In this document: positions 37,882 to 45,765 of the stretch, in pieces
Layout: the number at the start of each line of letters is the position of its first letter
Position numbering within the stretch: position 1 is the stretch's first letter
Origin: Rhodocyclaceae bacterium
GTDB taxonomy: Bacteria; Pseudomonadota; Gammaproteobacteria; Burkholderiales; Rhodocyclaceae
Length of the DNA stretch: 64,000 bases
Reading direction: 5' to 3'
NCBI GenBank assembly: GCA_030681195.1
Contig: JAUXXJ010000045.1
Location: forward strand, 248,001-312,000
Notes under the pieces: generated by a model
What the model was told of the DNA's origin: nothing
Database searches by the model: none
The model's input: the letters and a program-made list of their open reading frames with translations, nothing else
Made by a program: the position numbers and the translations under genes

Positions 37882-39738
37882 ATGAAACTAAAGGATAAAA
37901 CGCTGGTGTTCTTTGTCAGCATCATGGCGCTCTTGGTCGTGGTGCTCACGGTGCTGTCCGCTTTCAGCTTCCGGCGTTTCTCCCTTTACACCGCCGAGCG
38001 CCATGCGCTTTCCGTCGCAGAAACCGTCAAAGTCGGCCTGACCGAAAGCATGATCAACGGCACCATCGACAAGCGCCAGCAGTTCCTCTCTCGCCTGTCC
38101 ACCGTGCCCGGCGTGCAACAGGTCCGTGTGGTGCGCGGTCAGGCGGTCATCGATCAGTTCGGCCCCGGCCTGTCTCAGGAAACCCTCTCGCTGAACCACG
38201 TTGATGCGGTCCTCGGCAACGGCAAGGATTATTTCGAGGTGGTCGAGACCGAAGATGCCTTTTTCTTCCGGGCCGTCATTCCGTATGTCGCCAACGACCA
38301 CGGCGTACCGAATTGCCTGCAATGCCACGCCGTACCGCCCGACACCGTGCTGGGCGCGGTAATGATCGATATCCCGCTCAACGAGGTGCGTAGTCAAGGC
38401 ATCATTGCCGTGGTACTGGTCAGCCTCGCGGTAATCGCTGCGGCGCTGCTTTCCCTGATTTTGCTGCGGCGCATGCTCAACCCCCTGAGCGAAACGGCGC
38501 AGGCGGTGCATCAAGTCACCGCACGGGCGGTGGATGGTGATTTTTCCGGGCGGATTCAGCAGCACAGCACGGATGAGGTAGGCGATATCGCTGACAACAT
38601 CAACCATCTGCTGGAGTTTCTTGAGCGCGAGATCAGCACGATTCGTTCGCGCGTCGGACAACTGCTCGGCCACCAGTCGCGCGACGGGCGCAACCAGTTG
38701 ACGCTGACCACCGAGATGGTCGACAGCCTGGTCGAAGCCTCGCAATTCAAGCAGGCCATCGAGGAAGATCAGACCAAGCAGGAGATTTACCTGCGCCTGA
38801 TCGAGATGCTGCAGAACAAATACTTCATCCGCCGCTTCTCCGTTTATGAAGTGCTCGAAGGCAAAAACAAGATCATCCCGATCAATATTTCAGGCGATAT
38901 CGGCGCCGACTGTCGCTATTGCGACCCGCAGATCACCATCGACGCCAGCGCCTGCCGTGCCCGGCGTACCGGTCACGAAGTCAATGCGGTCGGCTATCCG
39001 GGGCTGTGCACCATGTTCCGTCCCGAGGCCGAAGGTGACAGCCATATCTGCCTGCCGATCATCCAGTCCGGCTCGGCCGGCTGCATCGTCCAACTGGTTG
39101 TCAGTGCCGAGCAGGCCCCCTTTGCGTCCATGGCACTCCCCTTCGTCGCTGTCTATCTGCGCGAAGCCGGCCCGGTGCTGGAGGCCAAGCGTCTCATGGA
39201 ACACCTGCGCGAAAGTGCGCTGCGCGATGCCATGACCGGTCTCTACAACCGCCGTTTCCTTGAAGAGTATGTTGGCACGCTCGTGGCCGGCAGCCAGCGC
39301 CGCAAGGCGCCGTTTGCCGTGCTGATGCTCGACCTCGACTTCTTCAAGCAGGTCAACGACACCCACGGCCACGAGGCGGGCGACAAAGTCATCAAGATGC
39401 TCGCCGATCTTCTCCAGCGCAATGTCCGCAGCTCCGACATGGCGGTACGCTACGGCGGTGAGGAATTCCTGATCGTGCTGCTCGACACCACTGTCGACGC
39501 GGCCATGAAGGTGGCCGAAAAAATCCGCAGCGACGTCGAGGCCACCAAGATTCCGCTGTCCAGCACCATGTTGCAGAAAACCATCTCGATTGGTGTCGCG
39601 GAATATCCCAACGATTCCGACACCTTCTGGCAGGTGGTCAAGTTCGCCGACGTGGCGCTTTATCAGGCCAAGTCGACGGGACGCAACCGTGTGGTGCGTT
39701 TCTCGGCCGAGATGTGGGACGCTGACGCCCACTATTGA
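37882..39738 (+). CDS. Diguanylate cyclase with heme-motif periplasmic sensor
   Basis: A 618-residue inner membrane signalling protein that should make c-di-GMP. A first membrane helix (residues 8-30) and a second (about 172-195) enclose a periplasmic domain with CLQCHA (near 145), a CxxCH site for covalent heme c, of the DUF3365/Tll0287-like type. A HAMP domain follows, then a GAF-like region rich in Cys (CRYC, near 352), and a GGDEF domain with active GGEEF (near 525) and an RSSD inhibitory site five residues before it. Redox, oxygen or NO sensing is likely. It has its own terminator. Confidence 0.9.
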   Translation: MKLKDKTLVFFVSIMALLVVVLTVLSAFSFRRFSLYTAERHALSVAETVKVGLTESMINGTIDKRQQFLSRLSTVPGVQQVRVVRGQAVIDQFGPGLSQETLSLNHVDAVLGNGKDYFEVVETEDAFFFRAVIPYVANDHGVPNCLQCHAVPPDTVLGAVMIDIPLNEVRSQGIIAVVLVSLAVIAAALLSLILLRRMLNPLSETAQAVHQVTARAVDGDFSGRIQQHSTDEVGDIADNINHLLEFLEREISTIRSRVGQLLGHQSRDGRNQLTLTTEMVDSLVEASQFKQAIEEDQTKQEIYLRLIEMLQNKYFIRRFSVYEVLEGKNKIIPINISGDIGADCRYCDPQITIDASACRARRTGHEVNAVGYPGLCTMFRPEAEGDSHICLPIIQSGSAGCIVQLVVSAEQAPFASMALPFVAVYLREAGPVLEAKRLMEHLRESALRDAMTGLYNRRFLEEYVGTLVAGSQRRKAPFAVLMLDLDFFKQVNDTHGHEAGDKVIKMLADLLQRNVRSSDMAVRYGGEEFLIVLLDTTVDAAMKVAEKIRSDVEATKIPLSSTMLQKTISIGVAEYPNDSDTFWQVVKFADVALYQAKSTGRNRVVRFSAEMWDADAHY

Positions 39739-39755
39739 GGCGTGTGACGCACCAG

Positions 39756-39779
39756 CGCGGTGCCTGGCACCGCGTTTTT
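39756..39779 (+). terminator. Intrinsic terminator after the diguanylate cyclase
   Basis: CGCGGTGCC and GGCACCGCG (39756-39774) form a perfect stem with a minimal loop, followed by five T. It lies 18 bases after the stop. Confidence 0.85.
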
Positions 39780-39845
39780 AGCGGGCGCATCCGTATAACT
39801 TGTTGTATTCGCTACACTAATAATCAGGAACGCTTGTTGCGCCTG

Positions 39846-39855
39846 CCCCCCCCCC
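39846..39855 (+). repeat. Run of ten C in the amtB leader
   Basis: Ten C in a row lie 35 bases before the amtB start, upstream of the ribosome site GGGGAG. Such tracts change length easily by slippage. Being outside the coding region, a change could alter transcription or leader folding. Confidence 0.8.
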
Positions 39856-39889
39856 ATTTCTGCGCATTTCTGATTCGGGGAGCACCAAT

Positions 39890-41095
39890 ATGGAGAACTT
39901 CAAGACGTCCGCCGACGTGCTGTTCATTTTGCTCGGCGCCATCATGATCCTGGCCATGCACGCCGGCTTTGCCTTTCTTGAGCTGGGCACTGTGCGTCGC
40001 AAGAATCAGGTGAATGCCCTGGTCAAGATCCTCTGCGATTTCGCCATGTCGACGCTGGCCTATTTCTTCATCGGCTATAGCATTGCCTACGGCGTCAATT
40101 TCTTCGCCGGCGCGGAAACACTGGTCGCGAAAAGCGGCTACGACCTCGTCAAATTCTTCTTCCTGCTCACCTTCGCAGCCGCGATTCCGGCCATTGTTTC
40201 CGGCGGCATCGCCGAACGCGCCCGCTTCAATCCGCAACTGGCGGCCACCTTCCTGCTGGTCGGCTTCATCTATCCCTTCTTCGAGGGTATCGCCTGGAAT
40301 CAGGCTTACGGCATCCAAGCCTGGTTACTGGCCAGTTTCGGCGCCGAGTTCCACGACTTTGCCGGCTCGGTGGTCGTACATGCCGTCGGCGGCTGGATCG
40401 GCCTTGCGGCGGTGCTGATGCTCGGTGCCCGCAGCGGGCGTTATCACAAGGATGGCGGCATCGCCGGTGGTCACCCGCCCTCCAGTATTCCCTTCCTCGC
40501 CCTCGGCGCCTGGATCCTGATCGTCGGCTGGTTCGGCTTCAACGTCATGAGCGCCCAGACGCTGGAAAAAGTCTCGGGCCTCGTGGCGATGAATTCACTG
40601 ATGGCGATGGTTGGCGGCACCCTCGTTGCCCTGTTCATGGGCAAAAACGACCCCGGCTTCGTGCATAACGGCCCGCTCGCCGGCCTCGTCGCCATCTGCG
40701 CCGGTTCCGATCTGATGCACCCGCTGGGTGCCTTGGTCACGGGCGGCATCGCTGGCGGCCTGTTCGTCGTGATGTTCACCATCACCCAGAACCGCTGGAA
40801 GATCGACGACGTCCTCGGCGTCTGGCCGCTGCATGGCCTGTGCGGCGCCTGGGGCGGCATCGCCGCCGGCATCTTCGGCGCCCAAGCGCTGGGCGGCATG
40901 GGCGGCGTCAGCTTCATGAGCCAGTTGATTGGCACGCTGCTGGGCATCGTGATTGCCCTGGCTGGCGGCTTCGCGGTCTATGGCGGCCTGAAAGCCACCG
41001 TCGGCATCCGTCTCGACGCCGAAGAGGAATTCAACGGCGCCGACCTGACCATCCACCAAATATCGGCCGGCCCGGAGCGGGAAACGAACTGGTGA
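39890..41095 (+). CDS. amtB: Ammonium transporter AmtB
   Basis: A 401-residue inner membrane ammonium channel with 11 predicted helices. Pore signatures: FAFLELGTVRRKNQVNAL near residue 25, VVVHAVGGWIGLAAVLMLG (first pore His) near 162, and VWPLHGLCGAWGGIAAGIFG (second pore His) near 311. It lacks a cleaved signal peptide, unlike E. coli AmtB. No glnK lies next to it, though the pair is usual; a PII gene is presumably elsewhere. GGGGAG precedes the start. Confidence 0.95.
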   Translation: MENFKTSADVLFILLGAIMILAMHAGFAFLELGTVRRKNQVNALVKILCDFAMSTLAYFFIGYSIAYGVNFFAGAETLVAKSGYDLVKFFFLLTFAAAIPAIVSGGIAERARFNPQLAATFLLVGFIYPFFEGIAWNQAYGIQAWLLASFGAEFHDFAGSVVVHAVGGWIGLAAVLMLGARSGRYHKDGGIAGGHPPSSIPFLALGAWILIVGWFGFNVMSAQTLEKVSGLVAMNSLMAMVGGTLVALFMGKNDPGFVHNGPLAGLVAICAGSDLMHPLGALVTGGIAGGLFVVMFTITQNRWKIDDVLGVWPLHGLCGAWGGIAAGIFGAQALGGMGGVSFMSQLIGTLLGIVIALAGGFAVYGGLKATVGIRLDAEEEFNGADLTIHQISAGPERETNW

Positions 41096-41103
41096 GACTT
41101 GGC

Positions 41104-41128
41104 GGCGGGATGGCGATGCCGTCCCGCC
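41104..41128. terminator. Hairpin between convergent amtB and dsbC
   Basis: GGCGGGATGGC and GCCGTCCCGCC form an 11-bp stem (one G-T pair) with a 3-base loop between the two stop codons. The right arm is the start of a full motif copy, so an inverted motif half pairs with a full copy. Toward amtB read-through it is followed within 9 bases by a short T run; it may end both transcripts. Confidence 0.6.
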
Positions 41129-41141
41129 AGCGCCGACTTTT
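41118..41141 (-). repeat. Dispersed 25-bp motif, copy between amtB and dsbC
   Basis: An exact match over 24 bases (GCCGTCCCGCC then AGCGCCGACTTTT). Its last bases lie in the dsbC stop codon, just as the copy at 3119 lies in the ahpF stop. Confidence 0.92.
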
Positions 41142-41868
41142 ACTTGATGTTGGCGCTACCCTTGTCGAGCGCCTTTTCCAGCATCGCCGCCGGCATGTAG
41201 CCCGGTACACGCGAGCCATCGGCGAAAAACATGGCAGGGGTGCCGCGGATGTTGAGACGCTTGCCGAGGTCTAAAACCTTGTCGACCCCCGAGGTGTCGC
41301 ACTTGGCGGTGGGCGGCGCAACGCTTTTCAAGACGTAATCGTTCCACGCTTTGGCGCGATCCGGGGCGCACCAGATACCTTTCGATACCTCGCCAGATTG
41401 CGGGAAGATCGGATAGATAAACGTATAGATCGTGACATCGTTGATTTTCTGCAGTTCTTCCGCCAACTTCTTGCAGTAGGTGCAGTTGGGATCCTCGAAG
41501 GTTGCGAGGACCCGCTTGCCATTACCTTTGACCTGCTTGGCCGCCAGGTTGAGCGGCAAGTCGGAAAACTTGATCTGTGAAAGCTTCTGTTTGCGCTCGT
41601 CAGTAATGTTCTTCTTGGCCTTGATGTCGAGGACATCGCCGGTCATCAGATAGCTGACCTTTTCGTCGGTATAGAGCAGGTCGCCACCAATCTGGATTTC
41701 ATAAAGATTGCCGATACCCGCCTTGCGTACGCCATCAGCCTTGATACCCGGGCCAAACATCTCTTCCAGCACGGGGCCGATGGCCTTCTTTACATCATTT
41801 TCGTTGGCGACGGCAGCGTGTGCAATCAACAGGGTGGCCAGGCCACCCACAAGGGCTTTGAACTTCAT
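41140..41868 (-). CDS. dsbC: Thiol:disulfide interchange protein DsbC
   Basis: A periplasmic disulfide isomerase of 242 residues with a signal peptide (LVGGLATLLIAHAAVA split near residues 7-22), an N-terminal dimerisation domain, and a thioredoxin-like domain with the active site CTYC in FEDPNCTYCKKL (near residue 132). The cis-Pro loop is in IRGTPAMFFADG (near 210). It repairs wrong disulfides and is kept reduced by DsbD. Confidence 0.95.
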   Translation of the reverse strand: MKFKALVGGLATLLIAHAAVANENDVKKAIGPVLEEMFGPGIKADGVRKAGIGNLYEIQIGGDLLYTDEKVSYLMTGDVLDIKAKKNITDERKQKLSQIKFSDLPLNLAAKQVKGNGKRVLATFEDPNCTYCKKLAEELQKINDVTIYTFIYPIFPQSGEVSKGIWCAPDRAKAWNDYVLKSVAPPTAKCDTSGVDKVLDLGKRLNIRGTPAMFFADGSRVPGYMPAAMLEKALDKGSANIK

Positions 41869-41910
41869 GAAATCTCCAGACGGGAAGGGGGAAAGAAGCG
41901 GGCCAAACGA

Positions 41911-43065
41911 CTAGCCCATAGCGTAGCGTACCAGCATGTCCTTGATGACCGGTAATCGGTCGACAAAGTTCATGCCGAAATTGCGCAGGCCGGGGATCGG
42001 TGTCGGGGCGGGACCAAACAGACGTTGCAGACCATCTGTCACCGTTTGCAGCGCCACGACTTCCTCGCAGCGCGCCCGCTCGTGACGGCGCAGCCATTGA
42101 TGATCACCGCAATCGACGTGGGCGGGGCAAGCCGCCAGCGTCTCGGCCAGGCTGCGGGCATCCTGAAAGCCGAGGTTGATACCGTGGCCGGAGAGCGGAT
42201 GAATCGTGTGTGCCGCATCGCCAATCAGGGCGAGGCGCTGCGCAACCGTCTGCGGCGCGCGCATCAGGCGTAGCGGGAAGCCAGCCGCCGGTGTGACCAG
42301 TTCAAGATCGCCGAGCACATGCTCGCCAGCAGCCGCTACGCGGGCGCACAACTCGGCGGGCGGCAGGGCCACCAGTTCCTCGGCATGTGCGCGGGGCGTC
42401 GACCAGACGATTGAGATCAAATTGCCCGGCAGCGGTAAATAGGCCAGCACGCCATCGGCTCGGAACCATTGATAAGCCACCTCGCGGTGCGACCGGGCGG
42501 TGCGGAAATTGGCCACCACGCCATTGTGTTCGTAAGGCAGAAAATCGACTGCAATGCCGGCCGCCTGACGTGTCCAGGAATCGGCGCCGTCTGCGGCTAC
42601 AACCAGTTTCGTCTTCAGTGTGCGCCGGTCGGAAAGCTCCAGCACCGCCTCGTGATCGCCGATATCCAGCAAGGTCGGCGTCGCTGGACAAAGCAAATCG
42701 ACATTGCCCTGACGTTTGGCGGTTTCCCATAGTTCGGCTTGCAACAGGGAGGATTCGGCAATCCAGGCCAGTTCGCCCACCCCGCTATCGTAGGCGGAAA
42801 AACCGAGCTGCCCGCCCTGATCGCCGCGCACATCCATTTTGTGCACCGGCGCCATGCGGCTCAGATCCAGATGCTGCCAGATGCCGATACTGTCGAGAAA
42901 GCGGGCATTGGCGGGGCTAATCGCGTAGATGCGCGCATCCCAGCCCGCCGGCCGCTGCGGGGCGCGCCCTTCGATCACGGCGATGTGAAAGCGGCTGCGG
43001 CGCAAGGCCGTCGCGAGCGCAAGCCCCGCCAACCCCCCGCCGACGATAACGATGTCGTAGTCCAT
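41911..43065 (-). CDS. ubiH: UbiH-type FAD-dependent hydroxylase (ubiquinone synthesis)
   Basis: A 384-residue flavoprotein monooxygenase of the UbiH/UbiF/VisC/COQ6 family. The FAD motif is IVIVGGGLAGLALATALRRS (residues 5-24), and GDAAHTIHPLSGHGINLGFQ near 281 is the second FAD site typical of UbiH. Which ring position it hydroxylates cannot be told from sequence alone, since betaproteobacterial members vary. It lies just before the tRNA gene used by the element, on the other strand. Confidence 0.88.
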   Translation of the reverse strand: MDYDIVIVGGGLAGLALATALRRSRFHIAVIEGRAPQRPAGWDARIYAISPANARFLDSIGIWQHLDLSRMAPVHKMDVRGDQGGQLGFSAYDSGVGELAWIAESSLLQAELWETAKRQGNVDLLCPATPTLLDIGDHEAVLELSDRRTLKTKLVVAADGADSWTRQAAGIAVDFLPYEHNGVVANFRTARSHREVAYQWFRADGVLAYLPLPGNLISIVWSTPRAHAEELVALPPAELCARVAAAGEHVLGDLELVTPAAGFPLRLMRAPQTVAQRLALIGDAAHTIHPLSGHGINLGFQDARSLAETLAACPAHVDCGDHQWLRRHERARCEEVVALQTVTDGLQRLFGPAPTPIPGLRNFGMNFVDRLPVIKDMLVRYAMG

Positions 43066-43137
43066 CCCGCATTGTCGCGTCCGCCGACGATCTTGACAAG
43101 GCCACCCTCACACCGTGATAATTCCGCCCCTTCGCGT

Positions 43138-43214
43138 GGTGATGTAGCTCAGTCGGTTAGAGCATCGGATTCATAATCCGGGGGTCGGTGGTTCAAGTCC
43201 ACCCATCACCACCA
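43138..43214 (+). tRNA. tRNA with anticodon CAT (Met, or Ile if lysidine-modified)
   Basis: A complete 77-base tRNA with encoded CCA. Acceptor stem GGTGATG pairs with CATCACC; D arm GCTC/GAGC; anticodon stem TCGGA/TCCGG with loop TTCATAA (anticodon CAT); T arm GGTGG/CCACC with TTCAAGT. The first pair G-C excludes initiator type. I cannot tell elongator Met from the Ile type read by TilS. Its 3' 48 bases are duplicated at 54498 and mark the element boundary. Confidence 0.95.
43167..43214 (+). repeat. attL: 48-bp direct repeat within the tRNA gene
   Basis: It starts GGATTCATAATCC and ends CACCACCA. It is identical to 54498-54545; flanking bases differ on both sides. The tRNA gene is left intact. 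Confidence 0.95.
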
Positions 43215-43224
43215 CTAATACCAA

Positions 43225-43263
43225 GGGCCAGCGGGTTTTTTAGACCTTCTGGCCCTTTCCTTT
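43225..43263 (+). terminator. Terminator-like hairpin just after the tRNA, inside the element
   Basis: GGGCCAG (43225-43231) and CTGGCCC (43249-43255) form a 7-bp stem with a 17-base loop, followed by TTTCCTTTT. It would end transcription of the tRNA before the integrase region. Confidence 0.6.
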
Positions 43264-43264
43264 T

Positions 43265-43430
43265 GGCACACTAGCGGCACAGTGCGCGCCAGTAATCAGC
43301 AACACAATCCCCTGCTTGAATCGACGGCGCTACCTTGGCGGCTGTTGTGCTGTGCCATGCGGCACACTTGCCCGGTAGCCTGTGGATAACTGATGGAATT
43401 TGATGCTTCTTGTGCCGCTAGTGTGCCGCC
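43265..43430. repeat. Candidate left integrase arm sites
   Basis: GGCACACTAGCGGCACA (43265-43281) is repeated as its exact complement at 43411-43427, a 17-bp inverted repeat 129 bases apart. Between them TGTGCC and GGCACA (43351-43366) repeat the core again. The same core GGCGGCACACT recurs near the right end. This is what arm-type binding sites of a tyrosine integrase look like. Confidence 0.6.
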
Positions 43431-43563
43431 ATGTTTCATGGTTGCAATAAACACTGTAATAACAAAGGATTGAGAAAATACAACTTCGGATTTGAAATCT
43501 GTTGTTGCTATTTATTGAGCCTTGTTCTAGGATGCGGCTATCAGTTCATCGGTGGGGGCGAAC

Positions 43564-44697
43564 ATGGCAACAGTTCAGAAACGCAAGAACGACGACGGCA
43601 CGGCAAGTTACCGCGTGATGATTCGCCTCAAGGGGCATCCGACCGCTACCGCGACCTTTACCCGTCTGACCGATGCCCGCGAGTGGGGAACCAAAACCGA
43701 AAGCGATATGAAGGCCGGTCGCTATTTCAGTGCCGCCAAACTCAAGACGCTTAATGACCTGTGCGACAAGTACCAGGCGGCAGCATCACAACGCCTCAAG
43801 TCGTGGGATGAAGTAGCTAGACGCCTCGACTGGTGGAAGGTGCAGGCCGGTAACGAAATGCTTGGCGCCATTACCCCCGCCCGCATTGCTGAATGGCGGG
43901 ATGAATTGCTTGCCACACCCAAGACATACGGCGGTGGCAAGCGTAGCGGTGCCGACGTGAATCGAACCATCGCCGCGCTATCCAGTGCCATGACGCACGC
44001 CGTCAAGGAATTGGGCTGGATTGAGCGCAACCCCTGCGAACGTGTCACGAAGCCGAAAGAGGCGGGCGGGCGTGTGCGGTTCCTGAGTGATGAAGAACTA
44101 CCCCGTTTGCTGGCTGCGGTGCGGGCATCGTCGCATCCCGACTTGCTGCCTGCCGTCCTGCTGGCACTGACGACCGGAGCACGCAAGGGCGAGATTCTTG
44201 GGCTGCGCTGGTCGCAAATCGACTTCAAGCGCCGCGCCATCACCTTGCACCAAGGCGAAACCAAGAACGATGCAGGCCGCGCATTGCCGCTGTCAGGTGA
44301 GATTGTCGAACTGCTGAAAGTGCGGAACAAGGTGCGCCGCCTGGACGATGACCGCGTTTTTCCTCCTGCTGAGGACTGCAAGGAACTGGAATTGCGCGAA
44401 CCGTGGAAGGCGGCACTTGTGCAGGCCGGTATCGACGTGCGGCAGGCAACGCGCAGCGGGCGGACAGGGAAGGATGCGCCCCCGGTGATGACTTCGGACT
44501 TTCGCTGGCACGACCTGCGCCACACGGCGGCAAGTTACTTGACGATGGCGGGGGTATCGGCTATCGAGGTCGCCCGCGTGCTTGGGCATAAGACCCTCGC
44601 CATGAGTCTGCGCTACTCGCATCTAGCCCCTGACCGCGTGACCGAATTGGGGGACAAGTTGGCAGAACGTATGGGCATAGCCGGGGGTGCGAAATGA
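43564..44697 (+). CDS. int: Tyrosine recombinase (integrase)
   Basis: A 377-residue integrase that would catalyse integration and excision at the tRNA site. The N-terminal arm-binding region (MATVQKRKNDDGTASYRV) and core-binding domain (about residues 60-160) precede the catalytic domain, with Arg in TTGARKGEI (near 202), HDLRHTAA (near 318), His in LGHKT (near 342) and nucleophile Tyr in LRYSHLAP (near 352). All catalytic residues are present. The start MATVQK follows GGGGGCGAAC. It overlaps the next gene by 4 bases. Confidence 0.95.
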   Translation: MATVQKRKNDDGTASYRVMIRLKGHPTATATFTRLTDAREWGTKTESDMKAGRYFSAAKLKTLNDLCDKYQAAASQRLKSWDEVARRLDWWKVQAGNEMLGAITPARIAEWRDELLATPKTYGGGKRSGADVNRTIAALSSAMTHAVKELGWIERNPCERVTKPKEAGGRVRFLSDEELPRLLAAVRASSHPDLLPAVLLALTTGARKGEILGLRWSQIDFKRRAITLHQGETKNDAGRALPLSGEIVELLKVRNKVRRLDDDRVFPPAEDCKELELREPWKAALVQAGIDVRQATRSGRTGKDAPPVMTSDFRWHDLRHTAASYLTMAGVSAIEVARVLGHKTLAMSLRYSHLAPDRVTELGDKLAERMGIAGGAK

Positions 44698-45350
44698 CTT
44701 GTGACAAGGTGCTAATTGGATACGCCGAGTTCATTGCACTCTGCCATGTCGATAAGCCTGCCGACTTCGGCGGATTCCGCGTGGAAGCCAATGGCTTGTA
44801 CGTCCACTTGCCTCCCGCCGAAACGACACTGACGCCGGAAGAACGGGCCGCATTGACATGGCACCCAACACACCAGTACGACAAGCCCGCGCTACCGCTG
44901 CCCTGCACCTTGGGGCAACTGCGGGCTTTCGTGGCGCAAGCTGGGCTACTTGGTTGTATTGATGAGGAAGCCGTGGACGTGGTGCTGCCCAAAGATGCTG
45001 TACAAATTGACAAATCGCCTACTGACGCTTGCAGTAAGGACGAAGCGGTAAAAGTCGGCGCTGGTACGACGGCGAAACATGACTGGATGACTCAAGCGTG
45101 GAGCATCGGCGAATCGTGGATGCTGGCCGAAGAGAAGCGCACTGGCACGCGCCCAACTGTAGAGCAGATTGCAAAGCATGCGGAGGGAGAGCTATCGACT
45201 CGCGTCATTACTGGCCCAAGAGGAAAATTCCTTGATTGGGAAACTATCAAGCGAGAGGCATTAACGGGAATTACTGGTCGCACAAAGGGCGATAACTTTA
45301 GAAATCCGAAGGGGAGTCCCCAGCGTAAAAGGGGTTCCCCATCGAAATAG
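44694..45350 (+). CDS. Element protein of unknown function (218 residues)
   Basis: I do not recognise it. It starts ATGA over the integrase stop. The N-terminal part (FGGFRVEANGLYVHLPPAET) and the C-terminal part (TGTRPTVEQIAKHAEGELS, a helix-turn-helix-like stretch near residue 148, and a basic tail NPKGSPQRKRGSPSK) suggest a DNA-binding protein. A dispersed motif copy encodes VKVGAGTTAK in the middle. Two GGGG...CCCC palindromes lie in its last codons. Confidence 0.6.
   Translation: MTCDKVLIGYAEFIALCHVDKPADFGGFRVEANGLYVHLPPAETTLTPEERAALTWHPTHQYDKPALPLPCTLGQLRAFVAQAGLLGCIDEEAVDVVLPKDAVQIDKSPTDACSKDEAVKVGAGTTAKHDWMTQAWSIGESWMLAEEKRTGTRPTVEQIAKHAEGELSTRVITGPRGKFLDWETIKREALTGITGRTKGDNFRNPKGSPQRKRGSPSK
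45049..45073 (+). repeat. Dispersed 25-bp motif, copy inside the mobile element
   Basis: TAAAAGTCGGCG then CTGGTACGACGGC, three bases from consensus. It encodes KVGAGTTA. It is the only clear copy in the 11.3 kb element. Confidence 0.82.
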
Positions 45351-45443
45351 GCCAGTAACGGCAAGGGTTTCAGATTGTAGTAGTGGTGCTTGTGGGGAGT
45401 TTCCTCCCCATCATAAATGACGGTTTAGCTGCAATGTTGCAGC
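45311..45443. promoter_or_regulatory. Cluster of short palindromes before the small DNA-binding gene
   Basis: GGGGAGTCCCC (45311-45321), GGGGTTCCCC (45331-45340) and TGGGGAG with CTCCCCA (45393-45410) share a G4/C4 design. A separate palindrome GCTGCAA-TG-TTGCAGC (45428-45443) lies 19 bases before the next start. They look like operator or replication-protein sites. Confidence 0.45.
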
Positions 45444-45462
45444 AACACCGGAGACAAGCACC

Positions 45463-45765
45463 ATGAAAACACATCACGCAGCAAACATAGCGGAATTGCA
45501 GGCACTCCCCCCGACAGTGGCGATGCCAGCCGCCGTTCGCTACGCAACAATCATTCAGGCCGCCGAGCATCGCCCGGTATTCACGCCGGCGGCCTTCCGT
45601 GATCTTAAATTCAAGGCACACGACCGCAAGAACTCGCGCGGCGAAACCATTAAGGGTAACGGAACTGGGCCTGCTGGGGTATGGATACAAATCGGCTCAA
45701 AGGTCCTCATCAACCTCGACGCCTTCGACCGTTGGGTTGAATCACACAAGATGGGTGGCCAGTAA
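45463..45765 (+). CDS. Small DNA-binding protein (excisionase/AlpA-like)
   Basis: A 100-residue protein. The second half (FTPAAFRDLKFKAHDRKNSR, then WIQIGSKVLINLDAFDRWVE) resembles the small helix-turn-helix proteins that act as excisionases or element regulators, where a variable turn is followed by a conserved strand GxKVLIxLDAFDxWL. It is in the right place, after the integrase. The stop overlaps the next start (TAATG). Function is inference. Confidence 0.5.
   Translation: MKTHHAANIAELQALPPTVAMPAAVRYATIIQAAEHRPVFTPAAFRDLKFKAHDRKNSRGETIKGNGTGPAGVWIQIGSKVLINLDAFDRWVESHKMGGQ

Noticed and set aside
38024..38048. AAAGTCGGCCTGACCG in the diguanylate cyclase gene
   Set aside because: The match fails after the first 12 bases and the right half is absent.
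39764..39780. Possible sigma-54 promoter (TGGCAC element) before amtB
   Set aside because: The -12 part reads TTTT rather than TTGC, and the sequence is already explained by a strong terminator stem.
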